Shown: one piece after another, positions 7,838-16,930 of the stretch
Position numbering within the stretch: position 1 is the stretch's first letter
How the letters are laid out: each line of letters begins with the position of its first letter
Assembly (NCBI GenBank): GCA_026399515.1
Contig: JAPLQT010000117.1
Coordinates: 302,117-366,116, forward strand
Direction of reading: 5' to 3'
Source of the DNA: Pseudomonadota bacterium
GTDB lineage: Bacteria; Pseudomonadota; Gammaproteobacteria; Burkholderiales; Rhodocyclaceae
Length of the DNA stretch: 64,000 nucleotides
Program-made: the position numbers and the translations under genes
Notes under the pieces: model-generated
Told to the model about the DNA's origin: nothing
Seen by the model: only the letters and a program-made list of their open reading frames with translations
The model's database searches: none

Positions 7838-8608
7838 CTAACATTGCCAGTCGTGAAATTCATGACAGGCTCGCAGAAGGCCATGAACCATTTTGCGAAT
7901 TGACTCGAAGGTAGCTAATTTCAGACCAGTAGTCTCGTCGACATACAGGCCTCGGCGGACTTCGATCATGATCGACTCGATATGCTTATCGGTCCCGAAA
8001 CAGTTATCCGGGATCATGGTCCCCGTGTAGGGGCGGTCGACTGAAACAGAAAGTCCGAGCTTGAGGCAAGCGTTCTCGATCTGCCGGACGAGAGCCAGCG
8101 GCGTATGAACAGGGTCCGTGCCGATGCAGATATCGGGACGTTTCAGCGTCTGATCCAGGTCGCAAGGAAGAGGGATGGACGAGAAACTGTGACAATCCAC
8201 GATCATGCAGCGCTGTCGGTCCACGAGAACACGCTCAGTCAATTCCTGTAACTCGCGATGGTGCGGGTAGTAGTAGCGCTCCAAATACGAATTTCGAGCC
8301 TCGCCACTCATTCGATCGCGTAGGAGCTTGCCATCGGACATACGCTCGTAGATAGCTCCCATGCCCTTTGCTGACATCGGTTCGCTTGCGTCGTCCGGAA
8401 ACCGCTCGACATCACAGACCAGCCGGCTATATGGAAATACCACCCGTAGCACTTGGAGGTCGCCTGGATCAAAAAGCCAATTCGTATGCCAATCTGTCAT
8501 ACGTAGCAATTCCGACGACAATTCGGCGTCGGTAATGTGGAGCTCACTTCGCACTGCGGCTGGAATCGTCAGCGAAGAATGGGGAATGTGAAGTATCACA
8601 CTACCGGC
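7838..8608 (-). CDS. N-formylglutamate amidohydrolase family protein
   Basis: The 256-aa protein starts MAGSVILHIPHSSLTIP, the family's N-terminal HIPHSS box, and contains DVERFPDD, YYYPHHREL, IVDCHSFSS and RPYTGTMIP, in the order expected for N-formylglutamate amidohydrolases (zinc amidohydrolases releasing formate from formyl-amino acids). The ATG at 8608 overlaps the end of the upstream histidine phosphatase by 8 bp. It is the last gene of the long minus-strand operon, far from any histidine-utilisation genes, so its substrate here is probably not formylglutamate from histidine breakdown. Confidence 0.85.
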   Translation of the reverse strand, partial: AGSVILHIPHSSLTIPAAVRSELHITDAELSSELLRMTDWHTNWLFDPGDLQVLRVVFPYSRLVCDVERFPDDASEPMSAKGMGAIYERMSDGKLLRDRMSGEARNSYLERYYYPHHRELQELTERVLVDRQRCMIVDCHSFSSIPLPCDLDQTLKRPDICIGTDPVHTPLALVRQIENACLKLGLSVSVDRPYTGTMIPDNCFGTDKHIESIMIEVRRGLYVDETTGLKLATFESIRKMVHGLLRACHEFHDWQC

Positions 8609-9206
8609 CATAATCAATATCTTCGACATGCACTGCAAATCTACAGACCGCCGAATTTCGGATGGGGTTTCGAGTCGACTCCTCGTAAACCGCCATCATA
8701 AGTTCGGGAGTACAGCAGGGGAAATCATGGGTGAACCCCCAGGCAAACGCTGTCATGAAGAAGCCGTGCCCGACTACCAGCGGATATTCGGCGGGATGAT
8801 TAGAAATGCGCTCATGGAAAAAAACAACGCGCGACCAAAATGCTTCAAACGATTCTGCATTCGGATTCTGTTCCTGTGGATCGCACCTCTGCCAATATGC
8901 GTCAACCAGAGGTTTGCGTTCCTCCGGGGTCGTCTCCTGAGGCAAGTTGAAATATACGAACTCATGAACATCCCATGTCTCGACCGGAACATCCGAGAAT
9001 TCGAGGATTAGCGGCTCGGCTGATTGTCTAGCCCTCAACATTCTGGAAACGACGAGGAGATCCGGCCGTTCGCGTATGCCGGCGACAGCGTTTTTCGCCT
9101 CTTGCCATCCTTGCTCGGTCAAGGGAATAGATTCTGGGGCGACACTGCGAAGGCCTGCGTTTGAGGCGCTCTGTCCGTGCCGAAGGAGGGTCAGGCGCTT
9201 GATCAC
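8601..9206 (-). CDS. Histidine phosphatase (phosphoglycerate-mutase-like)
   Basis: The 201-aa protein carries the RHG box TLLRHGQSASNAG with the phosphorylated histidine, the second arginine in SRMLRARQSAEPL, and the second catalytic histidine in LVVGHGFFMTAFAW. It belongs to the broad histidine-phosphatase branch, which includes small-molecule and protein phosphatases. The start is a GTG at 9204-9206 that overlaps the preceding small open frame as GTGA. It is encoded between a second phosphatase (DSP type) and an amidohydrolase. Confidence 0.9.
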   Translation of the reverse strand: MIKRLTLLRHGQSASNAGLRSVAPESIPLTEQGWQEAKNAVAGIRERPDLLVVSRMLRARQSAEPLILEFSDVPVETWDVHEFVYFNLPQETTPEERKPLVDAYWQRCDPQEQNPNAESFEAFWSRVVFFHERISNHPAEYPLVVGHGFFMTAFAWGFTHDFPCCTPELMMAVYEESTRNPIRNSAVCRFAVHVEDIDYGR

Positions 9207-9409
9207 GATGAGCAGAATGCCCGAAATGTCAGCGAGATTCTCCTGCCTTTCAGCCGCTTGTTTGCCGGTATTCGTGGGTGAACGTCAGATTTGTTTGGTA
9301 TGGCAATACCCGTACCGAGCCAACGTCCATGTGGATGTCCCACATGCGTCCATCTCCGCCAAGAATGGCACTTCGAATTTGAACTCGCCAATTCGCGCGC
9401 ATATCTCAT
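9203..9409 (-). CDS. Possible small protein linking two phosphatase genes
   Basis: A 68-aa basic open frame with no recognisable domain. Its support is positional: its ATG overlaps the stop of the DSP gene (ATGA) and its stop overlaps the GTG start of the histidine phosphatase (GTGA), so both ends look coupled. Against it, another frame in the first half of this gap also reads like protein but has no start and hits a stop, so the segment could be the remains of an older gene. Confidence 0.35.
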   Translation of the reverse strand: MRYARELASSNSKCHSWRRWTHVGHPHGRWLGTGIAIPNKSDVHPRIPANKRLKGRRISLTFRAFCSS

Positions 9410-9825
9410 AGCGACAGGAACTTATTCACCATTTCTGCCAATCCAGCCTGAACCGCTGTTTCCCGCTTCGCGGCGATAAACTCAAAGGCGACCTGAACCG
9501 ACCAGCCTCTGGTTGTGGCAAGATAAGCAGCGACAACCGTGACCGACCGGCTTCGACCCGCGTGACAGTGCACCAATACGGGGGGCGAGCCTTCGACCAT
9601 ATCGATCAAGGCTTGCACGACTTTTCGAAACGGAGCCAGGTCATTGCCGGGACCATCCACCATGGAGATACAGGCCCAGTCGGTGTAGCCAATACCCAGT
9701 GCCCGATCATCGGTCATCGAGCCATCCAGACTGATCAAACTGCAAATGCCGGTCCGCTCGCGATGAGCCGGATCATGAGCTTCAATGCGGTTTCCGATTG
9801 CAATTGCTTCGGTGATCCAGTCCAT
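9406..9825 (-). CDS. Dual-specificity protein phosphatase (cyclin-like DSP)
   Basis: The 139-aa protein has the CX5R signature in LVHCHAGRSRSVTVVAAYL (Cys about residue 86) with the preceding acid-rich loop. MDWITEAIAIGNR is taken as the start; a GTG seven codons upstream is possible. Such phosphatases remove phosphate from proteins or, in atypical members, from phosphoinositides, mRNA caps or inositol phosphates. It follows the CHAT protease gene by 111 bp and precedes a histidine phosphatase, so two unrelated phosphatases are made from one operon. Confidence 0.88.
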   Translation of the reverse strand: MDWITEAIAIGNRIEAHDPAHRERTGICSLISLDGSMTDDRALGIGYTDWACISMVDGPGNDLAPFRKVVQALIDMVEGSPPVLVHCHAGRSRSVTVVAAYLATTRGWSVQVAFEFIAAKRETAVQAGLAEMVNKFLSL

Positions 9826-9936
9826 AGCTATTCGGTTTCCAAACACTTCCCGCAGTATTCAAGAGACTCAAGGACCAAAGGAGGTTGTGCGAGTACGTTA
9901 CGTTGAGTGGTGGCAACGTACCAATGGGGCTTAACC

Positions 9937-12900
9937 TTAGCCAAACCACGCCCAGTAGTTTGCGGCGGACGTGGTTTGACTGAATCTTGAAAGGCTGGGT
10001 TGAGGCGAAGTGCTGCGCCGCAGAAACGAGTCGACCAGCATGTCCAGGTTACCGGCAAGATCATGGCGCACAGACCCAGCCTGCCACAACGCCAGACTGT
10101 GTCTTGCCTGTCTCCGAATCAAAAATTGTCGCTCGTGCGCTTCCTTCTTACTTAGTTCCGGATGCAGACGGATCACGGCCTCACGAGAAATTGAGGCATT
10201 GCGCGCAGCTCGATCAAGAATAGAAGGTAACGCGACAGTACAGACATCCCGAAACATGTGTTTCGCACGATCAGGCCAAACTCCAGTCCGGAGTGCGGCG
10301 CAAGCCAGGTCGAAGGCGATGCGAGCATCACCAGCCTGCTTCCAGAGGACATGGAACAACATGGCCAGGAGAGCAGCACCCAAGTCGTCCACCGGGGCGG
10401 AGGAACCCGCAGCATAAGGGGCCTCCGGCAGCAGCGCTGCGAGACTCGGAAGCCCCACCGGCTCGCCATCGACGTCGGTGGTTTGCCCGAGATAACAGGT
10501 AGAAGCGTAAAGCAGGCCAGTGTGGTGCCCGGTCTGGCGGAAGAAGTTGGCGTTGGCGAGAGGTTGTTGATCGAAATTCCGACCGATCATGGGATGTCCC
10601 CGTCGGGTAAGGCCGTGGCCCACCATCCAGACTACAGCCACATCCTTGACCTCTTCGTCTCGTGGATCGGCGGCGTCGATAACTGCCCCGGGCCAGACCT
10701 GGCGTATCGCTTCGATCTCCATGGGAACAAAGTAGAGAAGGTGGGCAAGATCGTCATCAGCTCCACGGTCGGTCATAAGCATCAGTGGGCGCTCTGGCGA
10801 GGGCGGATCGGTGGCGGCCAATCGATCGGAGCGATGGTAGAAATGGAGGGAGGGAAATTGTCGCAAGCGCAGGTTTCCCGGACAAGTACCCAGCCAAGGC
10901 AGATTGTGAGCTTCCGCATGTGTAACCATGTCGAGATGGGTTATCCCGATGGGAGACAGACTCCGGGCAATGCGCCCCCAGATGGCTTCCAAATGACCAT
11001 GCAATTCCTCCTCAAGCGCATACGGGTCGGAACCCAGCGGTGGGTGCGGCCTTAAGGTGCTGCCAAGCCTCAATCCGGAACGACCGAAGTGCCAAGATGC
11101 CAGTAGCTGTGAGAACGTCCGCCCGGCTTCGCCCAGTTCGGGCATTGCCAGTGTCTGGAGAGTGTCTGTCCCCGCAGCTATTACGATAATGAAAGGGGGG
11201 CGGTCGACTTCAAAGGCTTGGGGAATACACCAGATGGCAATGGCTGAATCTACAGCTAGTCGGAGACGAAGCTCCGCCGTTCCTATTGGCACCTCGTCAA
11301 AGTTTGGATATCGATCCTCAGCGACCAGACGGTCCCTCAGGTTAACGTAGTCTCGAAACAGGTGATCACGCTCACGATCAAGGCTGGTGCCCGCCCCTTT
11401 GACGGCATTGATGGAACCGGAAACGACCGCGGCGGAGTCACCAATATGGTCGCGCTGGATAAGCGATGGGCTGCGAGCACTCAGAATTTCCGCCATTTCA
11501 AGATCGAGGCGTCGGATTTGCCGACGCAGATTCAGCAAAGTCACTTCTTCTTCGCCGAGCATGCCGTCGTGATCGCGCGCCGTCAATTCTGCCTGTGCCA
11601 GTTGCCCCAACCGACGTCCGTGGGCAATGGCTAGCAGGCTCACGACCAAATTGCCGTCTTCATGATCGATGAAATGTTTCAGCCAGAGACGATGGAAGGC
11701 GTCTTCATGTACGTGAACCGCTTCCTGGTAAGCGTCGTCGACCAGGTCGGTGTCTCGGGCGACCAATCGGGAGATACGATGGTAATAATTAGCCAGATCG
11801 GAATCGCTTGTGGCTGCTGCGATCAAGCCGCTGGACAAAGCGACGGCAATTGAGGGAAATCCGGCGATCAGGCGTTCTAGCCGCTCGAACATTTGCAGGG
11901 CGCGGTCGAAGTTCCTCATAGCCGCTTCTCCGCGCGTAGATCCTAGGTCGGCCAAACCCAGCCGCACCATAGCTTCCGCCAAGCCTGCCTTGTGCAGAGG
12001 ATGAGGATCGTCGTGAACAAGACGGCGTTTCTGAGCCGCTCCCCGCAACAACCAGTGACGAGCGCGCACTGGATCTGTCTCAAGATGTAGCAGTCCGAGA
12101 TCACCCATTACTTCCGCATAAGCATCACGGAATACCGACGCACCTGGATTCTCCCGAACCATGGATCTGAACAGTTCAGCTCCCACGATGAGTTGTTTCT
12201 CTCCATCCTCATGGCGCCCAAGCTGCATCAGGTGTCGGCCAAGGCAAGTCGCGAATTGAGCCCGGAGATCTTTTGGCGTATTGCCACCGTCACCTGTGAG
12301 CCATTCCATGGCCTGCTCACAGAGGGCAACGGCTCTCGCAGAGTTACCTAGGGTGCCGGTTATACGCGCCGCGGTCACCAGACTGCGCAGCAACGGTATG
12401 CGAAATTGACTGTTGGATATGGCGAGCTCACGCCGGATCGCTGAGGATTCCTCCGCTGCCTCAAGGGATTCAAGCAGGCGATGGGCTCGTTCCAGAATCT
12501 CCGCGCGATGGTCGAGACTGCGGGCAAGGTCGGAAAGAGCATCTGCGTCGGTGACAACAAGTGAACGTAGCGACGCAATGACGCCTTCGGACTCCACGGC
12601 GGCATTGTCGCAACGACCCATCCACGCGAGATAGAAGGCTCTGCGGTCACGTGCCGCGCAGAGGCGCCTGGTCCCGTTGCTATCTTGCTCGGCGACCGAG
12701 AGTAGCCTTATCGCACGATCAGTAGCATCCAAAGCCCAGCCGAAGTCCCCTAGGTTGGCGTGACAATCAGCCAAGGATGAGCTTAGTTCTGCCCCAATCG
12801 ATCGGCACATTCTTTCGTCGGAATCTGAAGGCAACTCTCCGAGATGGCAGAGACCATCCAGGTAGACATCGCGCGATTCTTCAAAATTGCCGGTCTCAAA

Positions 12901-13014
12901 AAGTTGATGGCCTCGTTTCAGACACTCCATGACTTGGGATAATCTGGCCGCTATGTATGCGCCGCCTTCACTTTCCTCAAACCGATCAACGTCTCGCTGG
13001 AACAATTCGCGCAT
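9937..13014 (-). CDS. TPR-CHAT protease
   Basis: The 1025-aa protein has helical repeats of TPR type over roughly its first 400 residues (ANLGDFGWALDATDRAI, NFDRALQMFERLE and similar) and a C-terminal CHAT domain, a caspase-like cysteine protease fold. The catalytic dyad is visible as H in VVWMVGHGL (about 799) and C in LLYASTCYLG (about 838), then a GLPSLAALL helix. CHAT proteases act in several defence and toxin systems, for example the Craspase effector TPR-CHAT, usually with a dedicated activator. The neighbouring 528-aa unknown gene, 21 bp upstream, is the first candidate partner. Confidence 0.88.
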   Translation of the reverse strand: MRELFQRDVDRFEESEGGAYIAARLSQVMECLKRGHQLFETGNFEESRDVYLDGLCHLGELPSDSDERMCRSIGAELSSSLADCHANLGDFGWALDATDRAIRLLSVAEQDSNGTRRLCAARDRRAFYLAWMGRCDNAAVESEGVIASLRSLVVTDADALSDLARSLDHRAEILERAHRLLESLEAAEESSAIRRELAISNSQFRIPLLRSLVTAARITGTLGNSARAVALCEQAMEWLTGDGGNTPKDLRAQFATCLGRHLMQLGRHEDGEKQLIVGAELFRSMVRENPGASVFRDAYAEVMGDLGLLHLETDPVRARHWLLRGAAQKRRLVHDDPHPLHKAGLAEAMVRLGLADLGSTRGEAAMRNFDRALQMFERLERLIAGFPSIAVALSSGLIAAATSDSDLANYYHRISRLVARDTDLVDDAYQEAVHVHEDAFHRLWLKHFIDHEDGNLVVSLLAIAHGRRLGQLAQAELTARDHDGMLGEEEVTLLNLRRQIRRLDLEMAEILSARSPSLIQRDHIGDSAAVVSGSINAVKGAGTSLDRERDHLFRDYVNLRDRLVAEDRYPNFDEVPIGTAELRLRLAVDSAIAIWCIPQAFEVDRPPFIIVIAAGTDTLQTLAMPELGEAGRTFSQLLASWHFGRSGLRLGSTLRPHPPLGSDPYALEEELHGHLEAIWGRIARSLSPIGITHLDMVTHAEAHNLPWLGTCPGNLRLRQFPSLHFYHRSDRLAATDPPSPERPLMLMTDRGADDDLAHLLYFVPMEIEAIRQVWPGAVIDAADPRDEEVKDVAVVWMVGHGLTRRGHPMIGRNFDQQPLANANFFRQTGHHTGLLYASTCYLGQTTDVDGEPVGLPSLAALLPEAPYAAGSSAPVDDLGAALLAMLFHVLWKQAGDARIAFDLACAALRTGVWPDRAKHMFRDVCTVALPSILDRAARNASISREAVIRLHPELSKKEAHERQFLIRRQARHSLALWQAGSVRHDLAGNLDMLVDSFLRRSTSPQPSLSRFSQTTSAANYWAWFG

Positions 13015-13035
13015 GATGGTTAACAGCCGGTCCGA

Positions 13036-14622
13036 TCATCCGACCTCGGTGAGGTCGATCAGTCCCAAGACCATGGCACCGGTGCCTAAACCGCTCGTGC
13101 GACGGGCGAACCAAGCCTCTTCAAACGCAGGGATCAGCTTTTCCGAACCGTGGGTTCGAGAAAGCATTTCCCAAGTTTCACCTTTGAGACGCAAACATAG
13201 CGGAGCCTCATGTTCCTCTTCAATTTCCTCGTAGTCGATCGATGCGTAAGTGTCTTGATTCCCTACCCGCGTCAGAACCAACAGCCTGATGTCCATCCAA
13301 CTCGCATCCGGCGCAACCCATTCCCAATCGAGATTGAGACTGAGTATGTCTCCTTCCAGAACCGGGTCGTCGAAATCCAGTGTCGGCTTTGCAAAGCTGG
13401 GCGGAATGAGGGCGATTCCATCTGTAAGGGACAAGGGCGAGGACTCGATAGCTGCCTGTTTCTCTAACAGCGACCATGAGGCTGGCGCTAAAAACCGTGG
13501 CGCTGATGCTGGACCCTGTGACAGAGTGCTGGTGGCTTCGTGGATTCGTCTGGCCAGTTCCTGCATGCGACGAGGCAGGCCGTTCGATGAGCCTTCACCT
13601 TGGACTACCGGGCGAACAGCGCCGGCATCTGCTCTCCCGCGCACGGGTTGTGCTTCAGGTATCAGACGCAACATCGTTTCGCACCAGACTGCGAGTTCCA
13701 GGTCTATGCGCCGCAAACGGGTATGCACCACCGAATCTCCGACGGTACGAGTACTTGCCTCCCACAGAGAAAGGCTGCGCGTTACCCAGGGCCTGTTCCA
13801 GTCGCCTTCCAGATAGTTCAGAACCTGGCCCAGGATGGGGCGTAGTTTCAAATCCACATATACGCGTTTCTGGTCAGGCGGCCATAATTGGCCGTCCCCA
13901 CGGTAGCGGTATTGGAACGGTTCATTTACTGCCGAATCGAGCCACTCCAGAATCAAGGTGTCGGGATCCAAGCCCGCATACTCCTCGCCGAGTCCCAATT
14001 TATCTGCCATGAGAATAACCGAGGCCGCTGAAACGGCTTGGGCATAAAGAGAAAACGCTTCGGGGTCTGTTGGATCGTACGGGCGGGCAATCAGGTCAGC
14101 GAGACGGGTCGCACCCAGTTTGGAAATGCGGCGGGGAATTTCATCTTTGGCCCAGCGCCGATAGTCCTCAGTGCGGGCAAAGGGTTCTGTCGCCGGGAGT
14201 ACCAGGCTCGGTGCCATTGGAGGCGGTGACGCGCGGTCGTTGCCGAGAGTTCCTTCGCACCATCGGTTTGGGAAAGTGGTCAACCAGAACTGGCGTCCCA
14301 ATGGGGCCCAGCCACGTGCAATGCTATTTGCCAGAAGCCCGCCTAGGGCCAGACGGAAGAATGCTGTTCGCCAAGGGCGAATCAGCTTTAATGGACCGCG
14401 TTCCTCATAAGGGCTGGATCGGTATTTGGGTAAATCGCAGTCGTTCCATTCGCGGGTTATGCGCGAGTCATCAAGGATAGTTTGTACCTGAAGGAAGAAG
14501 CCGCGCAGACCGCCGGTCTCGCTCAAATCCTGGTCCGACACGTACCAGGCTGCGCGAAGTTGTGCCAGAGGGTCTTGCGTGTGATTGGGGTTCGATGCCA
14601 TCAGCGTATTGTTATTATCCAT
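13036..14622 (-). CDS. Unknown protein upstream of CHAT protease
   Basis: I do not recognise this 528-aa soluble protein. It has aromatic-rich helical stretches in the first 300 residues (for example WRTAFFRLALGGLLANSIARGW), a low-complexity acidic stretch near the C-terminus (YEEIEEEHEAPL), and no signal peptide or membrane segment. It lies 21 bp upstream of the TPR-CHAT gene in the same direction, so it may be the protease's substrate, inhibitor or activator. That partnership is inferred from spacing only. Confidence 0.6.
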   Translation of the reverse strand: MDNNNTLMASNPNHTQDPLAQLRAAWYVSDQDLSETGGLRGFFLQVQTILDDSRITREWNDCDLPKYRSSPYEERGPLKLIRPWRTAFFRLALGGLLANSIARGWAPLGRQFWLTTFPNRWCEGTLGNDRASPPPMAPSLVLPATEPFARTEDYRRWAKDEIPRRISKLGATRLADLIARPYDPTDPEAFSLYAQAVSAASVILMADKLGLGEEYAGLDPDTLILEWLDSAVNEPFQYRYRGDGQLWPPDQKRVYVDLKLRPILGQVLNYLEGDWNRPWVTRSLSLWEASTRTVGDSVVHTRLRRIDLELAVWCETMLRLIPEAQPVRGRADAGAVRPVVQGEGSSNGLPRRMQELARRIHEATSTLSQGPASAPRFLAPASWSLLEKQAAIESSPLSLTDGIALIPPSFAKPTLDFDDPVLEGDILSLNLDWEWVAPDASWMDIRLLVLTRVGNQDTYASIDYEEIEEEHEAPLCLRLKGETWEMLSRTHGSEKLIPAFEEAWFARRTSGLGTGAMVLGLIDLTEVG

Positions 14623-14712
14623 GCGTCAGTCATGGCAATTGTAAGCCATAGCGTTGCCGGATGCCGTATGGCTCCAACGGATCTTCAGAGCGAGCCTCAA
14701 GCTGTAGGCTCA

Positions 14713-15678
14713 TCACGGCGAGGCTCGGACTAGTGCGAGATCCACCAACCGCTTTACCAAGTCTTCAAACGGGATTCCCGCAGCACGAGCCGCATCGGGA
14801 TACAGGCTGGTCTCGGTCATTCCGGGTAAGGTATTCAGTTCTAGCACCACAATTTCACCGTCGTCTTTCAACAACATGTCTGTGCGGGAATAGTGGCGGC
14901 ACAGGAGAGCGTTGTGTGCGGCGACTCCAATCTGCTCCAGCCGCGCCAGGGTCTCGGTGGGTAGTAGCGCTGGACAAACGTGCCGACTCGCACCAGGAGT
15001 GTAGCGGTGGTAGTAGTCGAACCGGGCGCCATTCGGCAGTACCACTTCGACTGGTGGCAAAGCTCTGGGTTCGGGGTCCGCCAATACTGCTACTGTTATC
15101 TCACGTCCAATTACCCTAGGTTCGATCAAGGCTCGTTGTCCCAGCGCCAATGCCTGTGCGATTCCCTCAACGATCTGTGCTCGCGTCCCACAAAACGATA
15201 TGCCCAAGGCCGAGCCCTGGGAAGCAGGCTTGGCTACGCAAGCACCACCAAAGGCGTCCATGGCCCGGGTCGCAGCATCGATCGGATCATCGTGACGATC
15301 ACACAGGATATCCTTCGCTACCGGGATTCCCGCTGCCCGAAACATTGTCTTGGCCAATATCTTGTCCATGGCCAAAGCGCAAGCTGTTACATCACTGCCA
15401 ACATATGGAATTCCCAGGATATTGAGGAAACCTTGAAAGCTTCCATCCTCGCCAAGAGAACCGTGTGTAACTGGAAAGATCACATCAGGCCGCGATAATA
15501 ATGTCAGCGATCGTTTCAAGGCAAAGTCAAGGTGGGCATGAGTCACATCCGCAAAGGACTTCCGGAGCGCCTCCTCGACGGCCTTTCCCGAGGAAAATGA
15601 GACCTGCGCTTCCGACGAGTTGCCCCCGGAGACCACCCAGACCCGCAGGTCCTTTATCTTGTCAGCGTTTGAGTTCAT
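14713..15678 (-). CDS. D-alanine-D-alanine ligase-like ATP-grasp enzyme
   Basis: The 321-aa protein matches the Ddl family in size and motif order: VVSGGNSSEAQVSF (N-terminal SGG loop), FPVTHGSLGEDGSFQGFL, IPYVGSDVTACALAMDK, VAKPASQGSALGIS in the ATP-grasp lid, and EIVVLELNTLPGMTETSLYP with the Mg-binding E/N. Ddl makes the D-Ala-D-Ala dipeptide of peptidoglycan. Being in an island operon away from mur genes, it is probably a specialised paralogue that ligates another amino acid or peptide. It lies 14 bp after the CYTH gene in the transcript. Confidence 0.85.
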   Translation of the reverse strand: MNSNADKIKDLRVWVVSGGNSSEAQVSFSSGKAVEEALRKSFADVTHAHLDFALKRSLTLLSRPDVIFPVTHGSLGEDGSFQGFLNILGIPYVGSDVTACALAMDKILAKTMFRAAGIPVAKDILCDRHDDPIDAATRAMDAFGGACVAKPASQGSALGISFCGTRAQIVEGIAQALALGQRALIEPRVIGREITVAVLADPEPRALPPVEVVLPNGARFDYYHRYTPGASRHVCPALLPTETLARLEQIGVAAHNALLCRHYSRTDMLLKDDGEIVVLELNTLPGMTETSLYPDAARAAGIPFEDLVKRLVDLALVRASP

Positions 15679-15692
15679 GGAAAGCGTACCTT

Positions 15693-16229
15693 TTATGGTC
15701 GAGTTGGAAGTTCCCTGGCAAGCAGATCAATGTAAGCTTCTGCAAGCAGTTGTTGTTGCGACACACCAAGCTTTTCAAGGAGTTCATTGGCAACCGCCAC
15801 TCCGGCCTCGGCCGACTCCTCTTCAGACAGCACGACTTCTAGCTCGATGAAGTGTCCGGAAAGACTCTCGACTTCGTCAATATGAATGCGAGTTCTCCCT
15901 ACCATGAATAGTTGGCGAGTCTTTGTAACACGTCCGACCTGGCCATAAGCAAGGGTCAAAGCATCGCGAAGTAAATCCGGCGATGATGTCGGTGCAATGA
16001 CGTACTCGGACTCCTTTGGCTCAGTTCCGTCCGGGCGTTGATAGAAGATCAACTGCCCCTCAATAGGCGAGAAAATGCGTAACTTCAATCTACCATTGGG
16101 ACAAGCAAAGAAGATATCGTCCTGGTGTATCTCGATGGGATCTTGGTCGGCTAGCGACATTACCTTGGACAAGATCGAGTCGACTTGATCCGGAGACATG
16201 CGCGCCTTGATTTCGATATTTCGTGCCAT
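15693..16229 (-). CDS. CYTH-domain protein (class IV adenylate cyclase / triphosphatase fold)
   Basis: The 178-aa protein starts MARNIEIKAR, the ExExK-type strand of CYTH tunnel enzymes, and continues with DIFFACPNGRLKLRI, EYVIAPTSSP, RQLFMVGRTRIHIDEVESLSGHFIELEVVLS, which carries the paired R/K and E residues of the tunnel. CYTH proteins hydrolyse or cyclise triphosphates (thiamine triphosphatase, inorganic triphosphatase, CyaB). The start at 16229 avoids a short extension overlapping the broken glmM-like gene. In this operon it could make or destroy a nucleotide or polyphosphate signal; the substrate cannot be told from sequence. Confidence 0.85.
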   Translation of the reverse strand: MARNIEIKARMSPDQVDSILSKVMSLADQDPIEIHQDDIFFACPNGRLKLRIFSPIEGQLIFYQRPDGTEPKESEYVIAPTSSPDLLRDALTLAYGQVGRVTKTRQLFMVGRTRIHIDEVESLSGHFIELEVVLSEEESAEAGVAVANELLEKLGVSQQQLLAEAYIDLLARELPTRP

Positions 16230-16240
16230 CGCTTTTGGCC

Positions 16241-16921
16241 TCAATCAAGGCCGCATGAATTGCCAACTAGCGTCCAAACATAGCCTCGCCCGCGCCAGCT
16301 CAAACCGCTCCGCTTCGTCACGCAGCTTTCCCTCCATGTCGATCCAGTAAGGCCCCTGCCCAGCGGCCTGCCGGATGCGTGGTAGCTCCCTGGCCAGATT
16401 GTCCTGGCGAAGACCGCCTGCATAGCCGCAAGCCTTGTTGGGCAGGTGGGAAGGCCAGACTCCAGGCAATCCATTGGTTGGTCGAGACGCGCCTCGATCT
16501 CCGCTTCAGGAGCAATATCCATTTTGGTGCCTTGCGCGGACAAGAACTTGATGCCGTTGTCCGGAAACGGATTGTGGGACGCCGAGATGACGATACCAGC
16601 CTGCAAGCGCAGTGCCCGCGTGGGGTAAGCCACCGCCGGCGTCGGAATCGGCCCCGCCAACATGATATCCACTCCGGCAGCGGCGAATCCGACTTCAAGT
16701 GCCGATTCGAGCATATAGCCAGATATCCGTGTGTCCTTGCCGATCAGCACAGCTAAACGTTCTTTTTGATACGGCGTGGCCACTTCCCGCTCGCGCGCCA
16801 GCAGGATAGCGCCTGCCGCAAAACCCAGCCGCATGACAACATCCGGAGTGATCGGCAGCTTGCCGACTCGTCCGCGAATACCATAGGTGCCGAAGTATCT
16901 TGTCATCGAGATCGACTCCAT
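16241..16921 (-). pseudogene. Truncated phosphoglucosamine mutase (GlmM-like) N-terminal part
   Basis: The first about 150 residues match GlmM domain [13 protein letters not shown] at the N-terminus, [14 protein letters not shown], and the phosphoserine loop [18 protein letters not shown]. The normal protein is about 445 residues with three further regions; here the similarity ends after about residue 150 and the remaining 75 codons read as unrelated, arginine/serine-rich sequence out to 226 residues. In that same stretch another frame (16245-16469) reads as good protein. This indicates a deletion or fusion that removed most of glmM. A real short protein with only domain I cannot be excluded, since flanking genes are tightly packed. 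Confidence 0.7.
16245..16469 (-). pseudogene. C-terminal gene fragment in second frame over glmM tail
   Basis: In the frame next to the glmM-like reading, from about 16469, the translation has ordinary protein character: [19 protein letters not shown], then [14 protein letters not shown], then [15 protein letters not shown], ending at 16245. It has only a TTG start and no ribosome binding site. The AGGL...DNLAREL pattern recalls C-termini of TIM-barrel enzymes such as phosphoribosylanthranilate isomerase, but I cannot confirm this. It is most simply the 3' end of another gene joined to the glmM fragment. Confidence 0.45.
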
Positions 16922-16930
16922 TAGTCCGGG

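Noticed and set aside
9828-10064. A 78-codon open frame overlapping the end of the CHAT gene
   Set aside because: It lies in another frame over the C-terminal CHAT coding region and has no start signal or domain.
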